This document shows, in pieces, positions 19,701 to 26,715 of a DNA stretch of 64,000 nt (within the stretch, counting starts at the first letter, position 1; each line of letters begins with the position of its first letter). The notes under the pieces are model-generated. The model saw only the letters and a list, made by a program, of their open reading frames with translations. It was not told the origin of the DNA and searched no databases. The DNA lies in contig NZ_CANNBM010000004.1 in NCBI RefSeq assembly GCF_947502895.1, positions 186,001 to 250,000 on the forward strand, in the 5' to 3' direction. This DNA comes from an uncultured Sulfitobacter sp. (GTDB lineage Bacteria; Pseudomonadota; Alphaproteobacteria; Rhodobacterales; Rhodobacteraceae). The position numbers and the translations under genes are program-made.

Positions 19701-20937
19701 CTCCAGTGCCATTGTCGGAAGAACTGGTGCAGCAGGTACAGCCGGCAATGATCGGCTTTCAGGTACAGCTTTGCCCGAAGTTATCAGCGGCCTTGCGGGC
19801 GCAGACACGATAAATGGCGGCGGTGGGCCGGATGTTCTGCTCGGCGGATTTGGCAACGACTACCTCTTTGGGGATGAATTCGAGTTGCGCTATGCCTTGG
19901 ACGAAGCCAATCTGGTATTCCGTCTCTATCAGGCGACATTTGACCGTGTACCAGATGAAGGTGGGCACAAAGGGTGGACAGAACAGTTGTTTACAGGTGT
20001 TCAGAGCTTGACCCCCGTGACCGAAGGGTTCGTGAATTCGCAAGAGTTTGCCAACACCTACAATGGTCTGAATCAAGCCGACTTTGTCAAAGCCTTGTAC
20101 CGCAATGTTCTGAACCGCGATTTCGATGCCAATCAGGTGAGCGATGCCGAAATCAAGGGGTGGACCGACCAGCTGGATGCAGGACAATCGCTTGCGCAGG
20201 TTGTGAACGGATTTTCCGAGAGCAGGGAGTTCAAGATTGCGACCCTTGATGCTGCAAATGCAGTCGCTGTAAATGCCAACCCTGCGGAATGGTCGGATGA
20301 TGTTTACCGTCTATACCGTGCAACCCTCGACCGTGATCCCGACATCGGAGGCTTTTTGGCGTGGACCGAGCAACTGTCAAACGGGCGCGCCTATGATGAG
20401 GTGATCGCGGGATTTGCCAATTCATTCGAGTTCCAAAACACCTATGGCGATCTGTCCGGTTCTACGGCCTTCATAACCCAGCTCTATCAAAACGTGCTTG
20501 ACCGTGCGCCTGATGCAGGCGGTTTGCAGGGCTGGTTGGACAGTCTTGAAGCAGGCGGAACGCGCGAAGCGGTCGTACGAGGATTGGCGCAAAGCGCCGA
20601 GTTCCGCGCAAATACAGCATCCGATCTGAAAGACTGGATTCGTAACGCAGGTGTGGACGATCAGATCAATGGCGGCGGCGGCACTAACGCGCTGGCTGGT
20701 GGGCAGATGGCGGATGTTTTTGTCTTTGACCAGTCCAACCTCTCGACCAACACTGTCCTTGATCTGGAGGCGTGGGACTACATCGATCTGAACGGATTTG
20801 GCTTTACTTCAGCTGATGATGTGCGGGCTGTAATGACACAAACCGGTAACAATCTGGTGCTTAATGATCTGGGCACCTCTATTGTGTTCCAGAACACTGC
20901 ATTGGCCGACATTACAGATGATATGCTCCTACTCTGA
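13702..20937 (+). CDS. Giant secreted repeat protein: DUF4347, duplicated propeller-like region, RTX, cadherin/Ig-like, four DUF4214 units
   Basis: 2411 residues. The first residues are uncertain: ATG 13816 (MSNSVQAAS) is an alternative start just before the first domain. Order: DUF4347 at about 40-200 (LHIVGHAQAGRLRLGD; ITACEIAATDVGAAF); two copies of a propeller-like region of about 400 residues at 218-622 and 623-1010; RTX nonapeptides at about 1100-1220 and 1475-1575; a cadherin-like domain at about 1633-1732; three 90-residue Ig-like repeats, each opening with NDAP (about 1732, 1822, 1913); a short RTX run; four DUF4214 half-units at 2064-2316; a terminal domain at 2331-2411 ending TDDMLLL. 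No Sec signal and almost no Cys, as expected of type I secretion substrates. RTX repeats bind Ca2+ outside the cell. Likely a surface or released adhesin-like protein; the head function is unknown. Confidence 0.85.
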   Translation: MLGVGEWPITISTRISSFSNFRSADPSALARSHYVWKTMSNSVQAASYRGLVAIDASVSEHMLLSSNLESDLSATFLSTDQHPLENIAKALEQLSVRPSELHIVGHAQAGRLRLGDITLDIETLPRHAALLARIGNAMAATGVIAITACEIAATDVGAAFVQALSLATGVNVVGTLQRVGGYDADSFQLSGSIGSPFSREQRESYGATMADAMVTTNVQNVENGGAIDLLGADTMLTVQVGAETYIIALGLYENNISIFSAAADGTLTLSTSISDGFTDTAPFLRSPYDATVVEVNGVAHVYVTGSEGISGFSIAAGGVVSNIFNLFDDGRPSSNFSDLAVTSAQIGGSTYLVTSGGNSDEPGQPRDYQGLTVYNINTSGQLTRVATVADDATLNLATLIGLDLKRAALTTAEIDGTTYLFGAGNGDNGISVFSMDAGGVPTLVSNFDDTALTALRGIQSMMTEVIGGTTYLFASGFDDGGITSFEVSASGQLTIADAIVDDALLNLRGAYKLTSTTIDGTVYLIVTGQDDDGVSVFAVNDLGQMTNVANISDTNGISLGGLQLEGASGVTTATIGEATHIYVASLLDDGISVFTVNSTSPVDAGPPRLPAADTSSLFPLQIMNTDNVENGGVIDLFRSYAVETTEIGGATYVIVLSRGDLNMSVFSAAADGTLTLVDTVRDGFTTNPPFLDEALHAEVIEIGGVTYVYTAASSSDGISAFSIAPDGMITNTFNLADSLQPDTDYTHRYMTSAQVDGNTFLITSGGNRDTADGFVVYFGLSVYSADSTGQLTNVGNRDNLGLLNITDPRGMTTAEVDGTTYLFITGVRDAGNGAISQGLSVLSVDAAGQLTAVANFNDTNITALAGPQSLTTAEIGGLTYLFATGFNESGVTSFVVSGDGSLTLADAVIDDAALEIGGAIRLDTAEIDGTTYLFVTGFLDDGVSIFAVNDLGQMSNVANISDTNGIGLGGLQLSEAVGIATAEIDGKTHFYVAGQSDSGVSAFSVGSPLSLEGGDSSNTTPDPTPTINVTAAAGAALSVDWGDGRGFVAFGNATGSEQPLTLDAAYVSSGSRDIQIRATDADGNTSIQTLSVTIELVVTEGDDIAAGSDLSDLIDALGGDDTVTGLAGDDTLLGNSGDDSLEGGTGDDSIDGGTGADTLFGGEGKDTMAGGDGTDSLEGGAGDDRMNGGADFDHVHGGAGNDFIDGGAGADHMLGGAGNDRFFVDDTNDIALESAGAGDDEVRASVDYTISANIERLILTGTDDIDGTGNAAANRIDGNTGDNVLAGAGGDDTIAGGAGDDRVVVGVASDDASVSFDFSDRNVTILTTSEGVLRLTSVEEVQFTDRRIELDTIRPIREDPVVVSAGDFFIGQAIDLSREGGGTSFLVGGTANQGSNSGNEFRYETEDGGLGRFRGSGFNSTDVETAIVDAVRIDPTGSTNDRFGIQGFFQTLEDMQTADWAFYQTNIFNGNDTMTGSYQSDHLVGYDGDDILIGGNGDKEGYLVSGSKPSFTPSVLRAPGAQADEAFWLNDGDDTLDGEAGNDTIDGSTGDDMLIGGLGDDMVFGGAGDDTAVIAASSLQITGNDFNGSLEVSSVDGTDIIHDDVEFIQFDDTLLAYDSLAFILENPNAAPTALDLTSVTTDIDEKTDTTTRIKIADIAVTDDGNGSNELGLSGSDANLFEIDGAELFLRAGTSLDHAVKTQLDVTVTVEDPSVGSSPDIESELTITVNNINDAPTGNITITGTPTQGGQLTAVSTLEDADGLTALSYQWTRGGTAIDGATAASYMLSQADVGTQIAVEVAYTDGGGFAENVGSASTVAISDINDAPTGGVSVTGTPVEDGQLSAVSTLADADGLGAISYQWVRNGVDIDGATDASYTLGQTDVGGQISVVARYTDQGGFGETASSAQTVPVENVNDAPSGRVIINGFAAAGSVLSVSNTLEDEDGLGSLSYQWLRDGVAVSGATAATFTLSAIDVGTQMTAQVSYTDAQGTNEAVISSPSSAIVGRTGAAGTAGNDRLSGTALPEVISGLAGADTINGGGGPDVLLGGFGNDYLFGDEFELRYALDEANLVFRLYQATFDRVPDEGGHKGWTEQLFTGVQSLTPVTEGFVNSQEFANTYNGLNQADFVKALYRNVLNRDFDANQVSDAEIKGWTDQLDAGQSLAQVVNGFSESREFKIATLDAANAVAVNANPAEWSDDVYRLYRATLDRDPDIGGFLAWTEQLSNGRAYDEVIAGFANSFEFQNTYGDLSGSTAFITQLYQNVLDRAPDAGGLQGWLDSLEAGGTREAVVRGLAQSAEFRANTASDLKDWIRNAGVDDQINGGGGTNALAGGQMADVFVFDQSNLSTNTVLDLEAWDYIDLNGFGFTSADDVRAVMTQTGNNLVLNDLGTSIVFQNTALADITDDMLLL
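14353..16725 (+). repeat. Internal tandem duplication of about 1.2 kb
   Basis: The coding segment from 14353 (NVQNVENGGAIDLLG) recurs from 15568 (NTDNVENGGVIDLFR), an offset of 1215 bp or 405 residues. The order of sub-blocks is kept in both: ISIFSAAADGTLTLS / MSVFSAAADGTLTLV, then SDGFTDTAPFL / RDGFTTNPPFL, then VFAVNDLGQMTNVANIS / IFAVNDLGQMSNVANIS. Within each copy, shorter units of the type G-T-x-Y-L-x-x-x-G-x-x-D-x-G-V/I-S repeat about every 55-60 residues, like propeller blades. Confidence 0.85.
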
Positions 20938-20973
20938 GCAATTTAAACAGCACGAGATCATGTACCAACACTG

Positions 20974-21006
20974 CGCGCGGCCCTTTTCTGAGGGTCGCGC
21001 GTTTTT
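20974..21006 (+). terminator. Rho-independent terminator of the 13702 gene
   Basis: Arms CGCGCGGCCCT and AGGGTCGCGCG pair over 11 bp with one G-U pair around a 6-nt loop. A run of T follows at 21002-21006. It lies about 35 bp after the stop codon. Confidence 0.85.
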
Positions 21007-21136
21007 GGTCCGAGACGCTGCCGAAACTATCCCCACCACGCGGGTGTTGACGATGGCGCACTGACACGGGCTGGTCTTTGGTCCTGAGTGGGATAAACCT
21101 ATGCCATGCGGTATCCCCGCGCATCGGAGAGGCATT

Positions 21137-22918
21137 ATGTCAGATTTCACCACCAGACCCGAGATCAAGGGCACTTTCGGCGTCGTAGCTTCAACCCACT
21201 GGATCGCATCTGCTGTGGGGATGGCAATGCTGGAAAAGGGTGGAAATGCGTTTGATGCGGCGGTCGCGACTGCACTTGTGTTACAAATTGTTGAGCCACA
21301 CCTGAATGGTCCGGCAGGGGACATGCCTGCGATATTCCACTCCGTGGATACAGGGGAGACACAGGTGGTTTGTGCGCAGGGTACGGCACCAGCCGGCGCC
21401 ACGATCGCGCATTACCGCGCACAAGGGCTTACGCTTGTTCCGGGTTCCGGGCTGCTTTCCACTGTTGTACCGGGTGCGTTCGACGGCTGGATGCTAATGC
21501 TGCGTGACCACGGCACTATGGAACTGAAAGAGGTGATGGAACCTGCCATTCAGTATGCGCGTAACGGGCATCCGGTTCTGCCTCGCGTAGCCCATACAAT
21601 TGCAGGTCTGGTCCCTTATTTCAAAGCACACTGGCCAAGCTCGGCTACCGTGTGGGCGCCAGACGGCAAGGCGCCTGAACCGCATGCGCTTTTTAAGAAC
21701 CCTGATCTGGCAGACACCTACGAAAGACTGTCGCAAAGTAGCGGTGACACCCGCAACGCGCGGATAGACGCCGCTCGCGCCGCTTGGTCCGCTGGCTTTG
21801 TTGCAGAGGCGGTTTTTGACTATCTGGCAGATGCAAAGGTCATGGATGTCTCGGGCAAAGCACATCGCGCTGTCATGGCGCCCTCCGATATGGCTGACTG
21901 GTCCGCGCAATACGAACCAACACTCAGCTATACCTATCACGGATGGACCGTTCATAAGACCCAAAGCTGGGGGCAGGGCCCAGTAATGTTGCAGACGCTT
22001 GCGCTGCTGAAAGGGTTTGATATGGCTGCTATGGACCCGTTGGGTGCTGAATTTACCCATATTGTAATCGAAGCGATGAAGTTGGCCTATGCGGATCGCG
22101 AGGCATACTACGGTGATCCTGCGCAGAGCGATATCCCGATGGATTACCTACTGAGTGATGAATACAACGATGCGCGACGACAGCAGATCGGTGCAACCGC
22201 GTCACACGATCAACTACCAGGTCGTGTGCCGGGGTTTGAGCATTTGGCCGACCGCTATATAGAACGTGCCGCGCGCGATTTCGGTGTGGGTGTGGTGGAA
22301 GCACAAGAGCCGACCATGTCACACCTTACCGAAAAACGCGGGGATACTGTGCATCTGGATGTCGTTGACCGCTGGGGAAACATGGTAAGTGCAACCCCTT
22401 CCGGCGGGTGGCTGCAAAGCAATCCCGTAATCCCCGGTCTTGGCTTTCCACTCAACTCACGCGCACAGATGTTCTGGCTGGAGGAGGGACTGCCCACATC
22501 GCTGGCCCCGCATCGGCGTCCTCGTACTACCCTAACCCCTAGTCTGGCTGAAAAAGATGGCACGCGGCTGGTGTTTGGCACACCGGGCGGTGATCAACAG
22601 GACCAGTGGCAGCTGATCTGGTTCTTGCGCTTTGTGCATCACGGATTTGGGTTGCAAGAAGGGATGGATGCACCGCTGTTCCACACCATGCACTTCCAAG
22701 GGTCGTTTTTTCCGCGTGAGGTAAAAGCAGGAGAGATGATGATCGAACCTGACGTAGGCGCAGATGTCATCGCGGATCTGCGCGCGAAGGGCCATATCGT
22801 AACAGTAGCCGAGCCTTGGACGGTAGGACGACTAACAGCCGCCATGCGCACCGTTGACGGGATGCTGCACGCGGCTGCAACGCCGCGACTGATGCAGGCC
22901 TATGCGATTGGCCGATAA
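21137..22918 (+). CDS. Gamma-glutamyltransferase family protein (Ntn hydrolase)
   Basis: 593 residues from ATG 21137, which has GGAGAGG 5 bp upstream; an in-frame start 36 bp earlier lacks support. Family features are clear: VVASTHWIASAVGMAMLEKG, GGNAFDAAVATALVLQIVEP, NGPAGDMPAIFH, and the junction before GDTVHLDVVDRWGNMVSATP, where the Thr is expected to be freed by self-cleavage as the catalytic nucleophile. It has no signal peptide, so it is probably cytosolic, unlike periplasmic GGT; cytosolic relatives include acylase-type members, so the substrate may be an N-acyl amide or gamma-glutamyl amide rather than glutathione. It stands alone between two terminators. Confidence 0.88.
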   Translation: MSDFTTRPEIKGTFGVVASTHWIASAVGMAMLEKGGNAFDAAVATALVLQIVEPHLNGPAGDMPAIFHSVDTGETQVVCAQGTAPAGATIAHYRAQGLTLVPGSGLLSTVVPGAFDGWMLMLRDHGTMELKEVMEPAIQYARNGHPVLPRVAHTIAGLVPYFKAHWPSSATVWAPDGKAPEPHALFKNPDLADTYERLSQSSGDTRNARIDAARAAWSAGFVAEAVFDYLADAKVMDVSGKAHRAVMAPSDMADWSAQYEPTLSYTYHGWTVHKTQSWGQGPVMLQTLALLKGFDMAAMDPLGAEFTHIVIEAMKLAYADREAYYGDPAQSDIPMDYLLSDEYNDARRQQIGATASHDQLPGRVPGFEHLADRYIERAARDFGVGVVEAQEPTMSHLTEKRGDTVHLDVVDRWGNMVSATPSGGWLQSNPVIPGLGFPLNSRAQMFWLEEGLPTSLAPHRRPRTTLTPSLAEKDGTRLVFGTPGGDQQDQWQLIWFLRFVHHGFGLQEGMDAPLFHTMHFQGSFFPREVKAGEMMIEPDVGADVIADLRAKGHIVTVAEPWTVGRLTAAMRTVDGMLHAAATPRLMQAYAIGR

Positions 22919-22934
22919 TAGGCATCATTTAACC

Positions 22935-22959
22935 TAAAAAAGGCGGCCCCATAGCCGCC
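22935..22959 (-). terminator. Terminator of the minus-strand one-carbon operon
   Basis: On the minus strand a perfect 6-bp stem GGCGGC/GCCGCC (22942-22959) with a 6-nt loop is followed by six T. It lies 24 bp after the stop of the methyltransferase gene at 22984 and may also slow plus-strand transcripts from the GGT gene. Confidence 0.8.
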
Positions 22960-22983
22960 CTTGATGCGAGTTACCCACTGGAC

Positions 22984-24063
22984 TTAGCCGCGGCGGCGTC
23001 CGCCTACACGGCCCGCGCGGCCCCGACCTTCTTGGCCTGCTTTGGGCGCAACTTTGTTGAATTTAATCCAGTCCCCACCGTGGGGGTCGCGATCAAACAA
23101 GAAGTTTGCAGCGCGGATCGCTTCCATTTCCTTGCCAGGCTTGGGCAGCGTGGACCCCATGCCGAAAAGTTGTACAAACACCTCGTCGTCCATCCCTTCG
23201 GGCAGGACCACACCGAGGGCCGCCAGCTCTTCTTTCTTGGCGGCGATCTTAGCTGCGTTGATGGGCAGAGCGACAGGATTCATAATCGCAGACGTCATGC
23301 CCGCACCCATCGCCATTGGCAAAAACGCATTGTTGATGCCGTGACGGTTGGGCAGGCCAAAGCTGATGTTTGATGCACCACAGGTCGTGTTCACGCCGAG
23401 TTCTTCACGCAGACGGCGCACCAGGGTAAACACCTGATGGCCTGCTGTAGCCATAGCACCAATTGGCATAACCAGCGGATCAACAACGATATCATGGGCA
23501 GGAATGCCGAAATCAGCGGCACGCTCGACGATCTTCTTGGCGACAGCAAAGCGCACGTCGGGGTCCTCTGAAATGCCTGTGTCATCATTGCTGATCGCAA
23601 CCACAGGCACATTATATTTTTTGACCAGAGGCAGCACCAGTTCCAGCCGCTCTTCTTCACCTGTGACCGAATTGAGCAGCGGGCGGCCCTCGCAAGCTTC
23701 CAACCCATTTTCCAGAGCTCCCGGCACGGAGCTGTCGATGCAGATCGGGCAGTCGGTGACAGCCTGAACGCGCGCGATCATTTCGGGCATCAACATCGGC
23801 TCGACAAAGTTGTTGTCGGCATAACGCGGATCTTCGGCCATTTTGTTGGAGAAGACCGCACCAGAGTTCACGTCGAGGATGTTTGCACCAGCGGCAACCT
23901 GCGCAATCGCATCAGCCTCGACACGGCTGAAATCACCGCGCTCGAGCTCTTCAGCAAGAATTTTACGGCCTGTTGGATTGATCCGCTCACCAATCACAGA
24001 AAACGGCTGGTCAAAGCCGATGATGGCAGTTTTGGTTTTGGATTCGACGATTGTTCTTGTCAT
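22984..24063 (-). CDS. Methyltetrahydrofolate:corrinoid/cobalamin methyltransferase family protein
   Basis: 359 residues from ATG 24063. A pterin-binding TIM barrel: FSVIGERINPTGRK opens the first strand, then GANILDVNSGA, CPICIDSS, LLNSVTGE, and GASNISFGLPNRHG, as in AcsE, MtgA-like and MetH methyl-THF domains. These proteins move methyl groups between a corrinoid protein and tetrahydrofolate. The last 20 or so residues are a Gly/Arg-rich tail (GQEGRGRAGRVGGRRRG) that is not part of the fold. It is followed upstream in the operon by an MTHFR-like reductase and a virulence-factor domain protein, so the unit probably feeds methyl groups into the folate pool. The partner corrinoid protein is not in the window. 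Confidence 0.87.
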   Translation of the reverse strand: MTRTIVESKTKTAIIGFDQPFSVIGERINPTGRKILAEELERGDFSRVEADAIAQVAAGANILDVNSGAVFSNKMAEDPRYADNNFVEPMLMPEMIARVQAVTDCPICIDSSVPGALENGLEACEGRPLLNSVTGEEERLELVLPLVKKYNVPVVAISNDDTGISEDPDVRFAVAKKIVERAADFGIPAHDIVVDPLVMPIGAMATAGHQVFTLVRRLREELGVNTTCGASNISFGLPNRHGINNAFLPMAMGAGMTSAIMNPVALPINAAKIAAKKEELAALGVVLPEGMDDEVFVQLFGMGSTLPKPGKEMEAIRAANFLFDRDPHGGDWIKFNKVAPKAGQEGRGRAGRVGGRRRG

Positions 24064-24074
24064 GCTTGTCTCTT

Positions 24075-24995
24075 TCAGGCGGTTGCAGGCACGGCAGCGC
24101 TGCCGCCATTGTTTTGCGCCCATGTGGCATTGGTTTTGATTCCGCCCAGCGGGAAGAAATGCACGTGGGTGATGTTAAAGTCGGGATTAGCGGCCTTGTG
24201 CGCTGCCAACTCGGCTAGCACGTCCGTTGGCTCGTAGGGGAGCAGCAGCTTGGTCACATCCATCGCACGCTTTTGCAGCACTTTGAGCGAGGGACCCACA
24301 CCGCAAGCAATTGCAAATTTGATCAGAGTTTGCAGCTTTGCAGGACCCGCAATGCCGATATGGACGGGCAGGGTGATCCCTTCTGCAGCGATGGTATCGG
24401 CCCATTTGATGATCGGCTTGGCGTCAAAAGCGAACTGTGTGGCAATTGCCAGATTAGCATCTGTGCGGGTCTGGAAATCATTCTTCCAGCGCAAGGCCGC
24501 ATCGACATTTGCTGTGCCTGATGCGTCGATATCGCGGTTGCCCTCCGGATGGCCTGCCACATGCAAGTTGGTAAAGCCTGCCTTGTCGAATAACCCCGTT
24601 TCCATCAGCTGCATGCTGTCGCTGAAATCACCATGCGGCTTGGTCACACCACCCGCAAGAAGCAGCGCCTGCTTTACATCCGCCTCACCCTGATAGCGGG
24701 CTATCCAGTCGCCCAACACGGCGTCATCTTTGATAATCCGCGCAGGAAAATGCGGCATAACCTGAAAACCGTCTGCGTTCAGCCGCTTTGCAGTCGCAAC
24801 CATTTCCTCGATCGGGGTGCCCTCGATGTGTGCGATGTAGACGCGGGTGCCTTCAGGCAAGAGCGCGCGGAAATCTTCCACTTTCTCAGCCGTGCGCGGC
24901 ATGACTTCGATAGAGAAGTCTTGCAAGAATGCCTCAACCTGCGGGTTCACCTCGTCGGGTGCTGTTTCTTTTTTCCGGAAATTCAGCAGTGCCAT
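24075..24995 (-). CDS. Methylenetetrahydrofolate reductase family protein
   Basis: 306 residues from ATG 24995, which has GGAAGGA 7 bp upstream; an earlier in-frame start at 25019 precedes this RBS and is less likely. TIM-barrel flavoprotein features are visible: YIAHIEGTPIEEMVATAKRL, the GHPEGNRDIDASG loop, AIATQFAFDAKPIIKW, and HIGIAGPAKLQTLIKFAIAC. The N-terminus is divergent from classical MetF. MTHFR interconverts methylene- and methyl-THF in the cytosol. Eleven bp separate it from the methyltransferase, fitting a shared pathway that oxidises methyl-THF. Confidence 0.85.
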   Translation of the reverse strand: MALLNFRKKETAPDEVNPQVEAFLQDFSIEVMPRTAEKVEDFRALLPEGTRVYIAHIEGTPIEEMVATAKRLNADGFQVMPHFPARIIKDDAVLGDWIARYQGEADVKQALLLAGGVTKPHGDFSDSMQLMETGLFDKAGFTNLHVAGHPEGNRDIDASGTANVDAALRWKNDFQTRTDANLAIATQFAFDAKPIIKWADTIAAEGITLPVHIGIAGPAKLQTLIKFAIACGVGPSLKVLQKRAMDVTKLLLPYEPTDVLAELAAHKAANPDFNITHVHFFPLGGIKTNATWAQNNGGSAAVPATA

Positions 24996-25030
24996 TTTTT
25001 GGCTCCTTCCTGTGATCAATAGTGTGCGGG

Positions 25031-25327
25031 TCAGGCCCAGCCATCATTTGCAATCAGTGCCTTGATGCGCTCACGGTCATATTCGGCGTCCAGCTTGGCG
25101 GCTTGCGCGTCTGCGACCTCGGCATCATCGCCTTCAACTGTGAACGGAGCAGCTTTGCGCCACTCGGCAAGGTAGGCATCGGTGTCTTCCGCACCGACTT
25201 TCATCGCGGCCCGGTCGATTGCCTGTTCGAAACGCTCGGGCAAAATACGCTTTTGGCCGCGGCGGCCCTTGCCCACGATGACCTGCGCGGGAATATCCCG
25301 CCAGTACACAATCACGACCTCTGCCAT
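25031..25327 (-). CDS. Virulence-factor domain protein (PF13769-like)
   Basis: 98 residues, opening VIVYWRDIPAQVIVGKGRRG and followed by RILPERFEQAIDRAAMKVG and the C-terminal helix DAEYDRERIKALIANDG. This matches the small conserved family labelled virulence factor, whose members often stand next to methyl-THF methyltransferase and reductase genes in Rhodobacterales and Rhizobiales. The name is historical and no virulence role is implied. It is the first gene of the three-gene minus-strand operon. The molecular function is unknown. Confidence 0.75.
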   Translation of the reverse strand: MAEVVIVYWRDIPAQVIVGKGRRGQKRILPERFEQAIDRAAMKVGAEDTDAYLAEWRKAAPFTVEGDDAEVADAQAAKLDAEYDRERIKALIANDGWA

Positions 25328-25593
25328 ATGCGATTCCTCTCCTGCCTCATGGGCGTTTTTCCCTCTCTATCCGAAGGGCATGGATGTGCGACTGTCGTTT
25401 TCGACAATACCGGTTCCATCAGCGACCTTTGTCTACACCATCGTGATGCAAGCTGCACCTGCAAGGCCGGATCATTCCCCGCATGAACATCTTGAGCTTG
25501 ATTAAAAAGAGCGGTCCTTCGCGCATGGTGGTGCTTGCGCGGGGCAGCGCCAAGACGTATCATTGCACCAACACGTAATGAAAGGCGCAACCT

Positions 25594-26715
25594 ATGGCGC
25601 CAAAGCGCTCCAAAGGTGCGGGCGCGCTCGAACGTAGCAAATCGACGGCTCTGAGCCCCGCGCCAGTTTCGTCCGGATCGAACGACCTCTATGCGGCCCT
25701 AGATCTGGGCACAAATAGCTGTCGCATGTTGATCGCCCAGCCGAAAGGCGGGGGGTTTCATGTGGTGGATAGTTTTTCAAAGTCTGTGCAATTGGGCGCA
25801 GGGTTGGAGAAAACCGGGCGATTGTCGCGCGGTTCAATGGCGCGCACCATTCAGGCATTGCGTATCTGTCAGCAAAAATTGCGCCGCAACAAAGTAAAGC
25901 GGATGCGTCTTGTCGCCACCGAGGCGTGCCGCCGTGCGTTGAACGGGGATGAATTCATGCGTCGGGTGACGCGTGAGACGGGACTAAAGCTGGATATCAT
26001 AGCACCTGAGCAAGAGGCGCAGCTGGCCGTTATCTCATGTGCGCCGTTGGTCAGTCCGAAAACAGAGAACCTGCTGGTCGTCGATATCGGCGGCGGCTCG
26101 ACCGAGTTGGTGTGGATCGACATCAGTGGTGTGCCGAAACGCGACCGTGCGCAATCCATCATGCGGTTGCACAACGGGTTTGTGCAGGCACCGACGGATA
26201 TACCCGCCGCGCGGGTCGTTGACTGGATCAGTGTGCCTTTGGGTGTGGCAACACTTCGTGACCAGTTCTCGGACGTCGAAGATGATGCCGCGCGCTTTGC
26301 CTTGATGAGCTGGTTTTTCGAAGAGAACCTCACCGATTTCACACCTTATCAATCCGCTCAATCCCAAGAGCGTTTCCAGATCGTAGGGACCTCGGGTACC
26401 GTGACCACAGTTGCAGCAAGCCATCTGGGATTGCGCCGCTATGACCGCACCAAAGTGGACGGCCTGCGCATGTCCAGCCAGCAGATCGATACGGTTATCC
26501 ATCATTATCTGGCCATGGGGCCAGAGGGCAGGCGGGTTGACCCCTGCATCGGGCATGACCGCGCAGCGCTGATTATGTCGGGGGCCGCTATTTTGCAGGC
26601 ATTGATGCGCTGCTGGCCCACAGACCGCCTTAGTGTGGCGGATCGCGGTTTGCGCGAAGGTCTGCTATACGCACAGATGAGCGCGGATGGCGTGCTCGAA
26701 GAAGGAACGTTCTAA
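25594..26715 (+). CDS. Exopolyphosphatase / guanosine pentaphosphatase, Ppx/GppA family
   Basis: 373 residues with the ASKHA-fold phosphate loops YAALDLGTNSCRMLIA (about residues 30-45), LLVVDIGGGSTELVW (about 152-166) and VGTSGTVTTVAASHL (about 265-280), and VATEACRRA between them. The enzyme removes terminal phosphates from polyphosphate or pppGpp in the cytosol. It lacks the long C-terminal HD domain of some Ppx proteins, so it is the short type. An AAAGG lies 7 bp before the start. It overlaps rlmE by one base. Confidence 0.9.
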   Translation: MAPKRSKGAGALERSKSTALSPAPVSSGSNDLYAALDLGTNSCRMLIAQPKGGGFHVVDSFSKSVQLGAGLEKTGRLSRGSMARTIQALRICQQKLRRNKVKRMRLVATEACRRALNGDEFMRRVTRETGLKLDIIAPEQEAQLAVISCAPLVSPKTENLLVVDIGGGSTELVWIDISGVPKRDRAQSIMRLHNGFVQAPTDIPAARVVDWISVPLGVATLRDQFSDVEDDAARFALMSWFFEENLTDFTPYQSAQSQERFQIVGTSGTVTTVAASHLGLRRYDRTKVDGLRMSSQQIDTVIHHYLAMGPEGRRVDPCIGHDRAALIMSGAAILQALMRCWPTDRLSVADRGLREGLLYAQMSADGVLEEGTF

